Below, in pieces: positions 32,222 through 43,739 of a stretch of DNA of 64,000 bases. Both the position numbers and the translations under genes were made by a program. The stretch is from assembly GCA_017506865.1 (NCBI GenBank), contig JAFCMP010000001.1, positions 1,426,001 through 1,490,000 of the forward strand, given 5' to 3'. The notes under the pieces were generated by a model, which did no database searches, was not told the origin of the DNA, and saw only the letters and a program-made list of their open reading frames with translations. Each line of letters opens with the position of its first letter. The stretch's first letter is position 1. Origin of the DNA: Tribonema minus (Eukaryota; Sar; Xanthophyceae; Tribonematales; Tribonemataceae).

Positions 32222-32796
32222 GTATGGACTTGTATTTATAAGGGCCCAAGGCAGGCCGGGTTGCCTATGCAATCGAAAAGCTTGCGTCAACGCAGCAGCC
32301 TAGTCTGCGCTGTGCCCTAGGAGTGTGGATACCGGCGCCGAAACACAGCCCAGCATTCGCGCTCCACGTGTGTATGCCATGATGCGCTCCGCCAACTCCC
32401 GCGCCAGCGATATGCTCAGCTCAATGTGGATCTGACGCTTAGCTAACCCGGCCTTGCGTAACACATCTGCCTTCCCCCCCCCTGAGCACAGTGCTGAGTG
32501 CATTGCCAACTCCTTAACAAAAAGGCTTGTCTGCTTGCCCAGCCGTCCGTACGACTCCTGCACGAATGGCACAAAAGCCCAAGATGACGTCAAGGTGCCG
32601 GTGTGGTGCTTGACCTTCGCGTCCTCCCCCACCCCAGCAGCATAGCCGTCCGTGTTCGAGGCATTTGTTTTGCCTGTCAGGTACGAGCTCGCTGTGGGCG
32701 CGCGCACACTTGTGTCTAGCACTATTCCCTTGTTACGGTATGCACTGCTAAAGTGCAGACACCCTGGGTCAATGACTGTGTCCGCGCGATACCCCG
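32222..32796 (-). mobile_element. LINE copy A, 5'-truncated, R2-like family
   Basis: 575 bp of the same non-LTR family as 58348-61951, on the minus strand. It keeps the 3' UTR and the last 165 or so codons (RADTVIDPGC..., FVPFVQESYGRLGKQTSLFV, LARELAERIMAYTRG) in one uninterrupted frame. It is flanked by a perfect 12-bp duplication, GTGCAACTGTAC, at 32210-32221 and 32797-32808. It lacks the 13-bp duplication that breaks the frame in copies B and D. The 5' truncation is typical of target-primed reverse transcription. Confidence 0.9.
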
Positions 32797-32808
32797 GTGC
32801 AACTGTAC

Positions 32809-34905
32809 TTGCAAGAGTATGGCACAAGGTTGTGTGCCGCACTGACTCACCTCCCGTAGGTAGTCCAGAAAGTTACTATTCGAGTTGCAGATGATACAAT
32901 GTCAAGAAACTGACACGACGTTACTTCCTGGTAGCTCAGCAGCCACGCATGCCGCGCTGCGGCGCAGACCTATGCACTGCGCCTATGTAGGCCCACAAAA
33001 TCATGATAGATATGGCTTGCCTGAAGTAGCACTTGTGGGGGAGAAACAAAGCCGCTGTGCTGAGACAGTTTTCTGTCCCCTGCATGCGTATTGCCATGAA
33101 AAAGTGTGGTCCTGAACATGGTTCAGGATCCATTAAATTTCACTCATTTGACGTTCAAGCCTGCGTTTGTGCTCGAGCAGCATGAAAAAAGAGGACACAG
33201 CAGATGAGGTTGCAGTACCGTACATACACGTTGTTGGAGAATTTATTAAACTCGTCACAGGGGAACGTGCGTCAACAACATGCAAGCAACGCCCATGGCC
33301 ATCTTCATCGCATCTCACATATATTGCGTACCAGCCAATTGTGCCTGACGCTCACAATGTTGCCTTTTCATCAAATGCGCCGGCTACCCACCTTGTTCTG
33401 GACATGTTTCACTGCCTTGCAGCATACCATTGCAAGCGGCCACAACAATTGCTTTGCAGGACACCAATGCAAGCGGCAACAAAAACTGCAATACCGGTTC
33501 CATATGCACCAAAGACACATTACCGCAAGGTCGAGTCCTCACACCCAAGTGCACATGCTTCTGCGCGGCACGTTTACCCACTCTACTGCAGACTTCGTCC
33601 TGCTATCCGTGCCTGATCCCTGCCCGGCAGCAGACTGACAAAGACAGGCACACCAAATGCAGCATATGTGTGACAGGCCACTGCCTCTCGTGCCCTCTCA
33701 ACGTGTACACAGGCCATATTGGTGGCAAGGGTCAGTGACGCCGCAAGCTGTGGACCCTGCTGGCTGGTGTCTGGCCATGTGCTGGTGAGTGCAAATGTGT
33801 TGCTCCTCATCAACTCGGATTGGAGTATCGAGAGCTGTGCCACATTCAGGAAGCCAAAAGCAGCAGCGATGCTGCCTGGTGCCTGTGGCGTGCGTGCGGT
33901 ATCATGGTCGCAAGCCTGAACAATGCAGCGCGCTGTGCTTGCGTCCCATCCATTCATGTGGTGCCATTGCTATGTGACACATCAGGACAATAGCGCCACC
34001 GCTACAGCCTCAAGACCTTTCTGCAGGACCAAGCACTGGCTGTAACGGGTACAGGTAGGTACACATGTCTGTGCTACTCCAGCAATAGCAATACAACTGG
34101 ATTGACAAAACGTCGATACCTATCTTTAATTCAAAGCATAGCAGTGTCGAGCACACATGCAGCCAGCACTGCCATGTGACAGCAGCAGTTGTGCGTGGGT
34201 GCCACAGTGGTGGAAGCTTTGCAACCTCACCAGGTGAGTCAATTCCTGCCACCTGCCGTCCTGTGATGACTGAAGCGCTGAAGGGCTGAAGGGATGGCAT
34301 TGGCGAGGGCGAGCGAGCTGCACCGTGTGACACAGGTGCAGCTTTTGCTGGCCTTTTGTTCTCCTATTCTCCATGTTGACACAGCTGCCCACTCCTCCTT
34401 GGCCTAGTTACTCAACACACTGAAGGCTGCTCTGCCGCTGCGTGCAGTGGGGCGCGTAGCTGTTCGTACAAGTCCATGCCTCACATGGCCGCATGCCCTG
34501 CCCGTTCTATCATAGGTAGACGTGAAATTCAAGAAGTGCAGCCTGAGCTTTAGCCTGCCATGGCTGCATTTGCATGGTGCATGATGAAAAGGCTAGGTAC
34601 ACCCATACTTCTATTGTGGTTTCAAATGCCAATAATGAGTGTGGCAGTGGTCCGCTGGTCATCAGAGGCAGATGGCAGCACTTGTGCAACTGCAAGGCAT
34701 TCTATTTATACGCAGTGGTGGCAGGCAGATTGGCGAGCATGTGACTTTCTGTTCAGTTATCGTTCACAGCTGTCACGTAATGCAGATGCATTCCAAAGTC
34801 GCCAGCGGTATCAGCGTCGCTTATCTTATGCTTGTAACGCACTTGCGACGCAGTTGCAACAAGACATGCAGGCGAGGGCAGTATGCTTTATATGTGTTGT
34901 GCTCT
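32809..34905. other. No supportable gene
   Basis: Short frames on both strands without motifs. One plus-strand piece at 33185-33270 (ADEVAVPYIHVVGEFIKLVT) looks protein-like, but I could not connect it to other exons. Confidence 0.4.
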
Positions 34906-35458
34906 TTACAGGATGGGCACGCTCAGATGGCGCTTGTGCACTGCAGGCTGTATGAAGCCATCACACTTGTATATGATATGCGTGGCCCACGGTTGCACCC
35001 AGCAGTGATTGTCTATGAACGCTAATGCCTCCAGCTTCCAACCATGCGCGTCGCATGCCAGCAGGTCATGTAGGCCATGCCGCATGAACTCCGCTGGCGT
35101 GAGCCACCCTACTGTGATGGGAAACCGCGAACCATCAAACTTGCACAAGCCCGTGATCAGCCATGGGAGGGGCTCTGTGTATCCCCCTGCTTGCCAACAC
35201 AACACTCTGGACGTGTCGTGCTGCTGGTTGTCTTGGCCGCAGCCATGTTCCGCTGACCTCATACACAAAAAGGACGTCACCATGCTCGTCCATGTCAGCT
35301 CCTTCGGCAGAGTTGAACGTTACTTGATAATATGCGGTGACGTCCTTTCTGCTGAACAAGAATTCGATGGCGGGGGAGGAACCATGGATTTTGCTGTGAG
35401 CAATGTGGTACTCCATGATGTTCAGTGCAGCTTTAACCTTCTCCTCTATGGCGTCCAT
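34906..35458 (-). CDS. Hypothetical protein, two exons, 58-nt intron
   Basis: Two minus-strand exons, 35458-35265 and 35206-34906, join in phase across a 58-nt GTATGA...CCAG intron to give 164 residues. Exon 1 begins MDAIEEKVKAALNIMEYHIA and includes SPAIEFLFSRKDVTAYYQVT. Exon 2 includes GGYTEPLPWLITGLCKFDG, RFPITVGWLTPAEFMRHGL and HDLLACDAHGWKLEALAFID. The continuity and composition look real, but I do not recognise the family. The start is the first ATG. The last 25 residues are less convincing, so another donor near the end is possible. Confidence 0.45.
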
Positions 35459-36706
35459 GTTGAACTGGTGCTGTGCTGAACTGGTGCTGTGTTAGTGTGC
35501 GTGAGGTAAGAGAGTGAGCATGCCCGCTCGGCGCCACCATTTTTTCAAGAAATTGACATACGAGATTCGTGACATATATATTGTGCGCAATGATTCGGAG
35601 GAACAGTTTGGATATCTGGCACATGTATTGTGAGCAGATGCAGCAAGGCATTGGACTTGGCACTTTCAGAGCTCAACTCACTCGCTGCTTCCCAACAGCA
35701 GCCATCAAATAGTAGGCCAGCGAACAATCACCACAGACGGAACAAAGATACTGCATGGCAGATAGATGACACGCACCCTGATTCCATCCATTACTGCATT
35801 ACCCTGGTATCCTGGAGATAGGACCTTGACCGCGATGGGACAAGCATGTGCTTCGCGGCATCAGCATACTCTGCACTACTTCAGAGTGGCAGCAGGGCCC
35901 GGTGGAATCAAGAGCAGAGCACCTTCAGTCCATGGCAGAGTACAGGATTAGCTATGCAAAACTCCACACACATGCAGTACAGTGTACAGTCAAGAGCTTA
36001 TTGACATAGCAACCCCGTGTCGGCAAAGTGTAGGCAGACAAAGTGCATGGCGACTGTGCTCCATGCACATGATCTCATCATGGTCATGCATCACCTCGAT
36101 GAGCATAACATGGTGGTATCTAGCCTTGCTGCGGCCACTCTCAATGTTGATGTAGACGTTGCGTGTACAAGTTCTATAGTGCATACTGCAACAAGTCCTT
36201 CAGGTGCAACAAGCTTGTCGCTCATGCCATGCAAAAGTGCAGCGTGGCCGCCATCGCTGCCCGGGTGCTACAGAGTTTAAGACTTGAGTTACTTGCACAA
36301 ACATGCATTCTTTGCATGATTTAGCCAGGCACGCAGGGTCAGGGATGGGAGGCTTTCAAAATGCTGTTAAATTTTGACCCACCCTCTGCGTCCGATAGCG
36401 TATGCCACAGTGCCGTGAGATGCGCTCCCACGGCCCAGTCATACAACAAGCGTGCAATGCGGCAGGTGCACGTGTGTACTGCTGTTTGCAGCATGTTCTC
36501 AAGATCAAATGAGCCTCAACGGGCAATGCAGAAGTCTCTCAGTGTGCGAAACTGTTTGGTGAGTTTGTAAAGATGCCTTCCATATGTACCTTGCGTTTAG
36601 TAGCTGCTGCATATGACCGTGCAGCCAATCACTGTGCTCAGCCTGGTGACATACTCCGCTCTAAGTTGCTTATGCCGCGGAAGATACGGCGCTGTGCACT
36701 GCACTG

Positions 36707-37850
36707 TCAGTCCGGCCTACCGCTCACATCTCTAGTCCGCAAAGGCGTTGCTTGCCATTCAGAGTGCTTCACCTCCTGCTTCTGTGGCAGCTCCTCCTGT
36801 CCCATAAGCTCGCGACTCTCCTGAGCATGCGTTCGCTCACCTCCTTCTCCTTGTGAGCCAGCATCCATGCTCAGCCTGCAGCACATCCGCCTCGCCCTGT
36901 GCAGCACGACATTGACACTCATGCTCTCCGTATCTTCATGCTGCTTCACGCGCAATTCTGCCCGGCACCTTTGCTGAAATGTTCAAGCCGTGCTTTGCAA
37001 GAATGTTCTGCCTGTCTCCAGCGCCTGTTGAAAAACTCCATGTCCTAGCGTGATGACGAGGTCAATTGCCTCTGGTTCGCTGCTATGCCTTACCGCATAC
37101 GCCACGTATTGTGTGGCTGCCGTTGTGGAGCGCCCGGCACCGACGCGTTGATTTTGATTAAATCCCTCATTGCATGGGAAATCCGACGCTGCAGGGGCAG
37201 CGCGAGCACGCCTACACTTACCAAAGGCCATCAATTGGCGTACACATCAGCGAGGTTGTCGTTTGGCAAGGTAAGAAACCCGGTGGCAGCAAAGAGCAGT
37301 GACGCGTGAAGTGCTTGCCATACAACCTGTCTGCTCATGTGCTTCATTGTGCTCATGAACGACGTTAGGCCATTACATGTCGGCTTGACCCCCTTACACG
37401 GTGCGTGAACCAAAGCTGCTAGGACAGGACCCTCGGGCTATTGCACGTTGCCATGTGACCGCCGTCGAGTTCATGACATACGCAGCACCGCTGCCGTGCA
37501 CATGTGTGGACATAATACTCCAAAAGTAAATACTTCAAAGTAGCGCTTGTTGACGACTTATAACACTTTCCGCACAGCGTTCCTCATCATTGACGACCTG
37601 GCAGACCAGCCTTCCTCTGGGGTGATGGGAATGTCTGTGTTGCATACTTGGGATGACAAAGTCCAAACCGCAGCTTGTCGGCTTAAAGTAGGCAATGCCA
37701 TACAGGCAATCATGGATGACCATAGGCAAATGCTCTGCTAATCGATCAGGGTGTAGATAACGCACTGCTCCGGCAGCTGCTGCTGGTTGCACTAGGAACT
37801 TATGCAGGCCGTGGTAAGTGATGTTAGGCAAAAAACTCGTCCTCATCCGG
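36707..37850 (-). CDS. Possible minus-strand exons of an unknown gene
   Basis: Three protein-like minus-strand pieces lie in order: about 37815-37560 (YLHPDRLAEHLPMVIHDCLY, GIAYFKPTSCGLDFVIPSM), 37234-36985 (AATQYVAYAVRHSSEPEAID, LVITLGHGVFQQALETGRTF) and 36955-36707 (ESRELMGQEELPQKQEVKHS, ending in a stop). I could not fix splice sites that keep phase. They may belong to one gene, perhaps with the two-exon ORF at 34906-35458. Confidence 0.3.
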
Positions 37851-38149
37851 CGTCAAGGTGATCCTTGGCGTGCATGTGGTGGCCTGATGCGCGGAAGGAG
37901 CAAGCGCGCCCGCGGGCTGTGGGCGGGGCCGTACAGCGGCGTTGCAATGGTACCGCCGCAGTGGATGCTGGCGCTGGGGGAGACATGATGCCATACTCGT
38001 CCAAACCTACATCATGGCTGTAGGTCTCCACTTGACCGAGGTGATGGTATCGCCATGGTGCTGACTTGCAGTTGCTGCTACCTCTCAACAACAACGGGCA
38101 GCTGCGATTTGCGATGTTGATGTACACAAAATTCGATGCAGGTTGTGCT

Positions 38150-39230
38150 TGCCAGGGTAGCGCTGATAAACAGAATACATTGCTGATGTGGCGTTTCCTC
38201 CGATGGTCAGCAGGAGGTGATGCAGCAGCGCATCGCCGAAGCACGAGAGGAACTTATGGGCGGTCAGCTGCTGTGAGTGCCGGTGGTGGAACAACATGTC
38301 GGGTTTTACCTATGTTAGTTGATACCTATGTTGGTTGATCGGTTATGGTAGTGAAGTTGCTACCCACCGCACGCGTGATGTGCTTTCCTGTTGCCTTAAG
38401 TAAACCGGCTATAGCCCTGTTTTCATGATGGTTTTTAACAACAAGTTGCGTGGATTACAGGCAAACCATTTCACCAGCCATAAACGGTTCATACGAGCTT
38501 GCTTTCATTTGCAGTTGACATCTTGACGTACAGGCGAATTTATGGTGTTTTTTCGTACTACTATTTAAAATGTGCTATAGATCAATTTCATGCTGCTGTT
38601 CTAAGTTAAAACTCGTGTTCTGCGTCATTTATATGCATGCTGCATGTCAGAAAATGTGTGACTGGTTTACGCAGCACACAAATGTACAAGTGTGGCAGCC
38701 CATGTGTGATTACTAGTTTAAGTAACGATCGTTGCTCACAACAAAGTGTGAAACTGTGCTCTGAAACATTTTATGCTGCTAAAACATCTGCCATGCGAGA
38801 TGTATCAATTACAGGGGAATCTATGGCGTTTTTTTACTAAATGGTACATCACACTACTGCGTCGCAGTGCGGAAGCACGAGAGCAACTGATGGGCGGCCA
38901 ACTACTGTAAGTGCTGCAGTTGGCACAACAATGTGTGAAAATGTGCGATACATCAATTTCGCGCAGCTGTGCAGAGGTGCTGCCATGCGTGATGTATATG
39001 GAAGTTGGATGTCAAATGATGTGCGACCGGTCTTAGCCAACACATACATGTGTGACACTTCTTAATGATTGTTAATATATAGGGATTAGAACAAGTGTGA
39101 ACATGTGATATATCTTCATTGTTATGCTGCTGTTCTAAGTAACAACTTGTGTTCTATGTCATTTACATGCATGCTGCACGTCAAAAAGTGTGTGACTGGT
39201 TCAAGCAGCAATACAAATTTTCAGGAGGAG
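38150..39230 (+). repeat. Diverged duplication containing a repeated exon-like segment
   Basis: Two copies of an approximately 600-bp unit lie in tandem. The first has GAAGCACGAGAGGAACTTAT at about 38243 and the second GAAGCACGAGAGCAACTGAT at about 38872. Each ends an ARE.LMGGQLL reading at a GTGAGT or GTAAGT donor. The following block, ATGCTGCTGTTCTAAGT with CATGCATGCTGCA, recurs at 38588 and 39124. A third partial copy of the next segment (GTACAAGTGTGGCAG, then GATCGTTGCTCACAAC) lies at 41612-41695, just right of LINE copy B. The exon-like piece could encode a coiled coil (VMQQRIAEAREELMGGQLL). Confidence 0.6.
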
Positions 39231-39837
39231 TTGACTAACTGCTATATATCACACACTACTGCTTCCATACAACAACGAACAAGTTCGTTTACACCTAACA
39301 AGTGACCTCCTCGCTTCCAGTCTTGGGGTTTGCAGTGACATCTATTCAAAAATCTCTCGCGCAAGTTAGAAGGTACATGATTGCGAGCACCCCAATTTAG
39401 TTTGCATGTGCGCCACATGATGATTTCATACACATGCACGCAGGTGACTGGAATTGATAACGGTTTTCCTCCAACACGATGGCCAAGTGGTGTACAGGGG
39501 CATGTGTTTGGGCGATTTCTGGCATTGCATAATTTTGTTTGAGAACCATATTGGGCAATACCTGGCATTGCATATTTTTGTTTGAGAACCACACTAGAAG
39601 CTACTACGTAGTACATTCCGCGTTTACAATTAGGTCAACAGGGAAATCTCTTCGCTCATGTAACATCTATGAAAGTGAGTGGAAGGAACACGTATATTGT
39701 CAAACACATGCAACAGGAACAATGAGCCAATGCATAATGACTCATCAGATGATCATTTGCAGCTGTCTGACTTGAAATGAAACATGCACGACACAGCAAC
39801 AATACTTGCCGGTCATCAGTTGTCAACAAAACTGTAC

Positions 39838-41611
39838 GCAGTGCCACTGCGGGCGTCACGGTTGCCGGAGCGACGAGGCGGTCTGGGCATGCCGCTTTTG
39901 GGGCTACTGGCACCAGCCACATACACGGCCCAGGCATGCACAACACTGAGGCCGCCAATAATTCATGCCACTGTGGCAGCAGGGGCCCTGAGGCTCGGCA
40001 CTGACGAACACGGCGCAGTCACCTGGTTCGCGCAGCACTCATGCGCAATACGCGAGGACCAGGGACTGCTGCCAATCATCGAGGCCGTGCGACGCTCTAC
40101 GCGAGCGCTGACAGCTGATGGCGGCGAAAAATCACGCACAGCTGTGGCCGAGCAGCTCCCAGCATCGTTGCTACGGTGGGCAGCAGATACGACGGCCGCA
40201 GCGTCGACGCTCCCCACTGCGGTGCAAGCGATCTACGCCGCAACTGCCGTCACGGAGACAGTGACCACTGAGCCAGCCCCACACACCCACGGCATTGTGC
40301 CTGGCGCCGAGGCGGCCGCTGCGGCGGCGACCGTACCTGGCCCTCAAGCCGCTGCCGCGGCTGCCCCTTCCACGCCCGCTAAAACACAAACTAGCGCGGA
40401 AGAAAGCAGCTGCAGCGGCGGGCAGGAGGACGACGACGACGACTGGGAGGCCTATGCTGGCGAGATCTGCAGGAAGGTAGTGCCCCGCCGCCGGCGCGGT
40501 CACTTCACGCACGGACTACAAGCCGGCCTTTCAAATGTTCTTCGACGTCAATACGAGGATTGCCTGGTGGAGGACCTAGAGGCTGCCTCGGCTGGTGCCG
40601 TGGGCAAGCCGACGCAGGCTGCACCTATTGGTGACTCGCGCGACACCAGCCGCCGCCGCCAACAGGCTAGCGCACGGGTCCTGGCGCAGCTGCGCAGCCA
40701 GCGTGCGTCCGGGGCAATGGCGTGGATGAGCGTGCCACCCACTGCCAATGACCGCCCGGGTGCGGCGCCCATGTCCAGTATGGCAGCAGCCACGATGATT
40801 TTGATTGCGATCTTCATAGACGGGTGGGGCATACAGGGCGAGGTGTGCCCATGGCGGTGCAGTGATGTGAGCCCCACCTCCACGCATGCGATCAGCTGCC
40901 CCAGCCAGCACATACGGGGGCACAACGCGACACACACTGCCCAAAAGCGGTGCCTGCAGCGCATCTTGAGACAGCACCATGTCTCTATTGTCCGCAATGA
41001 GGACGCTAGCGTCTTCAAGGTACCGGGGTATCGGGCGGACACAGTCATTGACCCAGGGTGTCTGCACTTTAGCAGTGCATACCGTAACAAGGGAATAGTG
41101 CTAGACACAAGTGTGCGCGCGCCCACAGCGAGCTCGTACCTGACAGGCAAAACAAATGCCTCGAACACGGACGGCTATGCTGCTGGGGTGGGGGAGGACG
41201 CGAAGGTCAAGCACCACGGTCAAGCACCACACCGGCACCTTGACGTCATCTTGGGCTTTTGTGCCATTCGTGCAGGAGTCGTACGGACGGCTGGGCAAGC
41301 AGACAAGCCTTTTTGTTAAGGAGTTGGCAATGCACTCAGCACTGTGCTCAGGGGGGGGGAAGGCAGATGTGTTACGCAAGGCCGGGTTAGCTAAGCGTCA
41401 GATCCTCATTGAGCTGAGCATATCGCTGGCGCGGGAGTTGGCGGAGCGCGTCATGGCGTACACACGTGGAGCGCGAATGCTGGGCTGTGTTGCGGCGCCG
41501 GTATCCAAGCTCCTAGGGCACAGCGCAGACTAGGCTGCTGCGTTGACGCAAGCTTTTCGATTGCATAGGCAACCCGGCCTCCCTTGGGCCTATATAAATA
41601 CAAGTCCATAC
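39838..41611 (+). mobile_element. LINE copy B, 5'-truncated
   Basis: Plus-strand copy of the family at 58348-61951, starting within the middle of the ORF (homology begins at CGCAGTGCCACTGCGGGCG) and running to the 3' end CAAGTCCATAC. The two frames 39838-41319 and 41156-41533 encode the linker, the CCHC knuckle and the C-terminal endonuclease-like region. They are put out of frame with each other by a tandem 13-bp duplication (GGTCAAGCACCAC) near 41206-41232. GTAC lies at both junctions (39834-39837 and 41612-41615), but the flanks share only those four bases. It is nearly identical to copy D. Confidence 0.85.
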
Positions 41612-41905
41612 GTACAAGTGTGGCAGACCATGTGTGATTACTACTGTAAGTGACGATCGTTGCTCACAACGAAGTGTGAAGATGTGCTTCAAGCATGGCG
41701 CTGGAGGCAGGCCTCGAGGGCCGCCCGGCCACTTGCATGACCGCCCGACCGGCTTTGCCATGCACCTCGAGTGCGCGCGCGAGCGGCGCGACTACCTTAC
41801 CAGCAAGCTCAGGGAGTCCTTGGTGGACGCTGCGGCTCAGCTGGGCGCAGGCAAACTGCGTGCCTCGAAGTGCAAGGCTTCGGATCTCTATGGTGATGAG
41901 TAATT
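41612..41905 (+). CDS. Hypothetical partial ORF
   Basis: A plus-strand frame ending at 41903 reads GGRPRGPPGHLHDRPTGFAM, LECARERRDYLTSKLRESL and VDAAAQLGAGKLRASKCKAS before its stop. Composition suggests a true C-terminus. It begins in the repeat copy flanking LINE B and has no clear start. Unknown function. Confidence 0.3.
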
Positions 41906-42009
41906 GCTTAGCGTTGGCATCATGGCGCACCTCTTCTGCTGTGACTCAGAGGCGCTGGTGACTACGGTTACAGTTGTGCTAGTAGGTTGTCCCACATGTA
42001 CTCATATTC

Positions 42010-42135
42010 TCGTGTTAATTAGGGCCGCGAGGGAGGCCGGTCGTTTGCGTGGGAACCGTGGAGAGTCTGTGGGTGGCTCTGTTCAAACAGAGCCATGTGC
42101 GAGTAGCGCCGATACCGGGCGCGCCATGTACATAC
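42010..42135. repeat. LINE-tail-like repeat with hairpin, copy 1
   Basis: AGGGCCGCGAGGGAGGCCGG, TCTGTGGGTGGCTCTGTT, a palindrome (TGGCTCTGTTCAAACAGAGC with following CA) and AGTAGCGCC. A second copy is at about 56820-56935. The GGGCC....GGGAGGCCGG part resembles the 3' UTR of the GTAC-targeting LINE (GGCCCAAGGGAGGCCGGG), so this may be the tail of a related family. Confidence 0.5.
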
Positions 42136-42735
42136 GCTGCCGCGCGCCCCTGCCTTTTGCAGTTCCACGTAACATGCTGACCTACTGGGCATGCGCTGCT
42201 GCGCACGTGCAGCGCGACACGTTCTCTTATAGCTATGTCCATACCAGCTGTCGCGTACGCTGAGGTTCTCACTGTGGCGATGCCGTATGCGACCCCCCTT
42301 CGAATTCATTGCAAGGGTTCCATCGACAAACTGTCGGCGCATGTCTAATACTTCACGCCGTTGTAACACATCGTTCGAGCGTCTTTTCGTGTCCCTTTTG
42401 CCTGTTCTCGCGCATTGCCAGCTTCGCCGCCGCCTCGTGTTGCCTGCTGCCGTTCATCTACTGTAGTACGAACGTATTCGCTGTAGCGCCTTTTGCCTTT
42501 TTTTGCGGACGGAATCATACTGTGCTGCGATGTTCGAGCGCACATGTGTTGATTTCGATACAACGCCATGTGTTGCTGGCATGTGTGCACAAGGTGTACA
42601 TTTTGTGGTATACTTGCAGAAAATAATAGTGCTACTTTTCTCAAACTGTTCACGTGTGAACATTATACATGCATCGTGGTACCCACGTGGGCTGCTGACG
42701 TGGCGCTTGTATGTGTATGGTGGCACTACATGTAC

Positions 42736-42820
42736 GTATGGACTTGTATTTATAAAGGCCCAAGGGAGGCCGGGTTGCCTATGCAATCGAAAAGCTTGCG
42801 TCAACGCAGCAGCCTAGTCT
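42736..42820 (-). mobile_element. LINE copy E, 85-bp 3'-end fragment
   Basis: Contains only the last 85 bases of the LINE 3' UTR (CTTGCGTCAACGCAGCAGCC to GTATGGACTTGTATTTATAA on the plus strand). It is flanked by a perfect 11-bp duplication ACTACATGTAC at 42725-42735 and 42821-42831. It is an extreme 5' truncation, yet the target duplication is intact and again contains GTAC. Confidence 0.9.
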
Positions 42821-43015
42821 ACTACATGTACAGCACTCTGATGTATCCACATGGTGTTCTCTGGTGAACTGGCATGGTGCCAGCGTAGTACGACCAATGT
42901 TTCTCGCGTCATGCGCTGTCATGAGCTGCCGCGCTGCAGTGCACGCTGCTCGTCTGAACAATTGCGCTCTCTGTGACCGTCGTCTCATGCAAATCAGAGC
43001 ACAAAGCATGTACCC

Positions 43016-43348
43016 GGACGGCTGGGCAAGCAGACAAGCCTTTTTGTTAAGGAGTTGGCAATGCACTCAGCACTGTGCTCAGGGGGGGGGAAGGCAGATG
43101 TGTTACGCAAGGCCGGGTTAGCTAAGCGTCAGATCCACATTGAGCTGTCAGTGAGCATATCGCTGGCGCGGGAGTTGGCGGAGCGCGTCATGGCATACAC
43201 ACGTGGAGCGCGAATGCTAGGCTGTGTTGCGGCGCCGGTATTCAAACTCCTAGGGCACAGCGCAGACTAGGCTGCTGCGTTGACGCAAGCTTTTCGATTG
43301 CATAGGCAACCCGGCCTCCCTTGGGCCTTTATAAATACAAGTCCATAC
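43016..43348 (+). mobile_element. LINE copy C, 5'-truncated 333 bp
   Basis: Plus-strand fragment holding the last 85 or so codons (LGKQTSLFVKELAMHSALCS, LARELAERVMAYTRGARML) and the 3' UTR. A six-base duplication GTACCC lies at 43010-43015 and 43349-43354. Relative to the other copies it has a six-base insertion in the ISLARE region (SVSISLARE). Confidence 0.85.
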
Positions 43349-43384
43349 GTACCCAGGGCATGGACTCGTGCCAACGAGTCCTAA

Positions 43385-43735
43385 CCTTGCAACAGCAGCA
43401 GTAGCGCGCAGTAGGAACAGCACAGAGCACCAGCAGCACAGAGCCCACCACCAGCAGCACTACAGCACAGCAGCCGCACATATGATACAGCAGGCAGCGG
43501 AGCAGCTGGCACAGCAGCAGCAGCAGCCAGCGGGCAGCGGGGTGTAACAGCAGCCGCAGTAGCACAAAGGTAAGCAATAGCACAGCACAAAGCAAGCCAT
43601 AGCGAAGATGGAGCTCCAGCAGCAGCAGTAGCAAACAAGCCTTCAGGAGCACAGACACACACGCACATTCAGCGCACGCTGCGCAGCAGCAAGCAGGACG
43701 GGGCAGCAGGCAATACCACACTATAAGCTGCTGCC
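43385..43735. repeat. CAG/GCA-rich low-complexity tract
   Basis: Dense CAGCAG, CACAGCAGC and AGCAGCACA repeats follow LINE copy C. The minus frames are Leu/Cys-rich translations of this simple sequence and I do not treat them as genes. Confidence 0.7.
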
Positions 43736-43739
43736 CGTC

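Noticed and set aside
43329-43721. Leu/Cys-rich membrane-protein-like ORFs on the minus strand
   Set aside because: They are translations of a CAG/GCA low-complexity tract.
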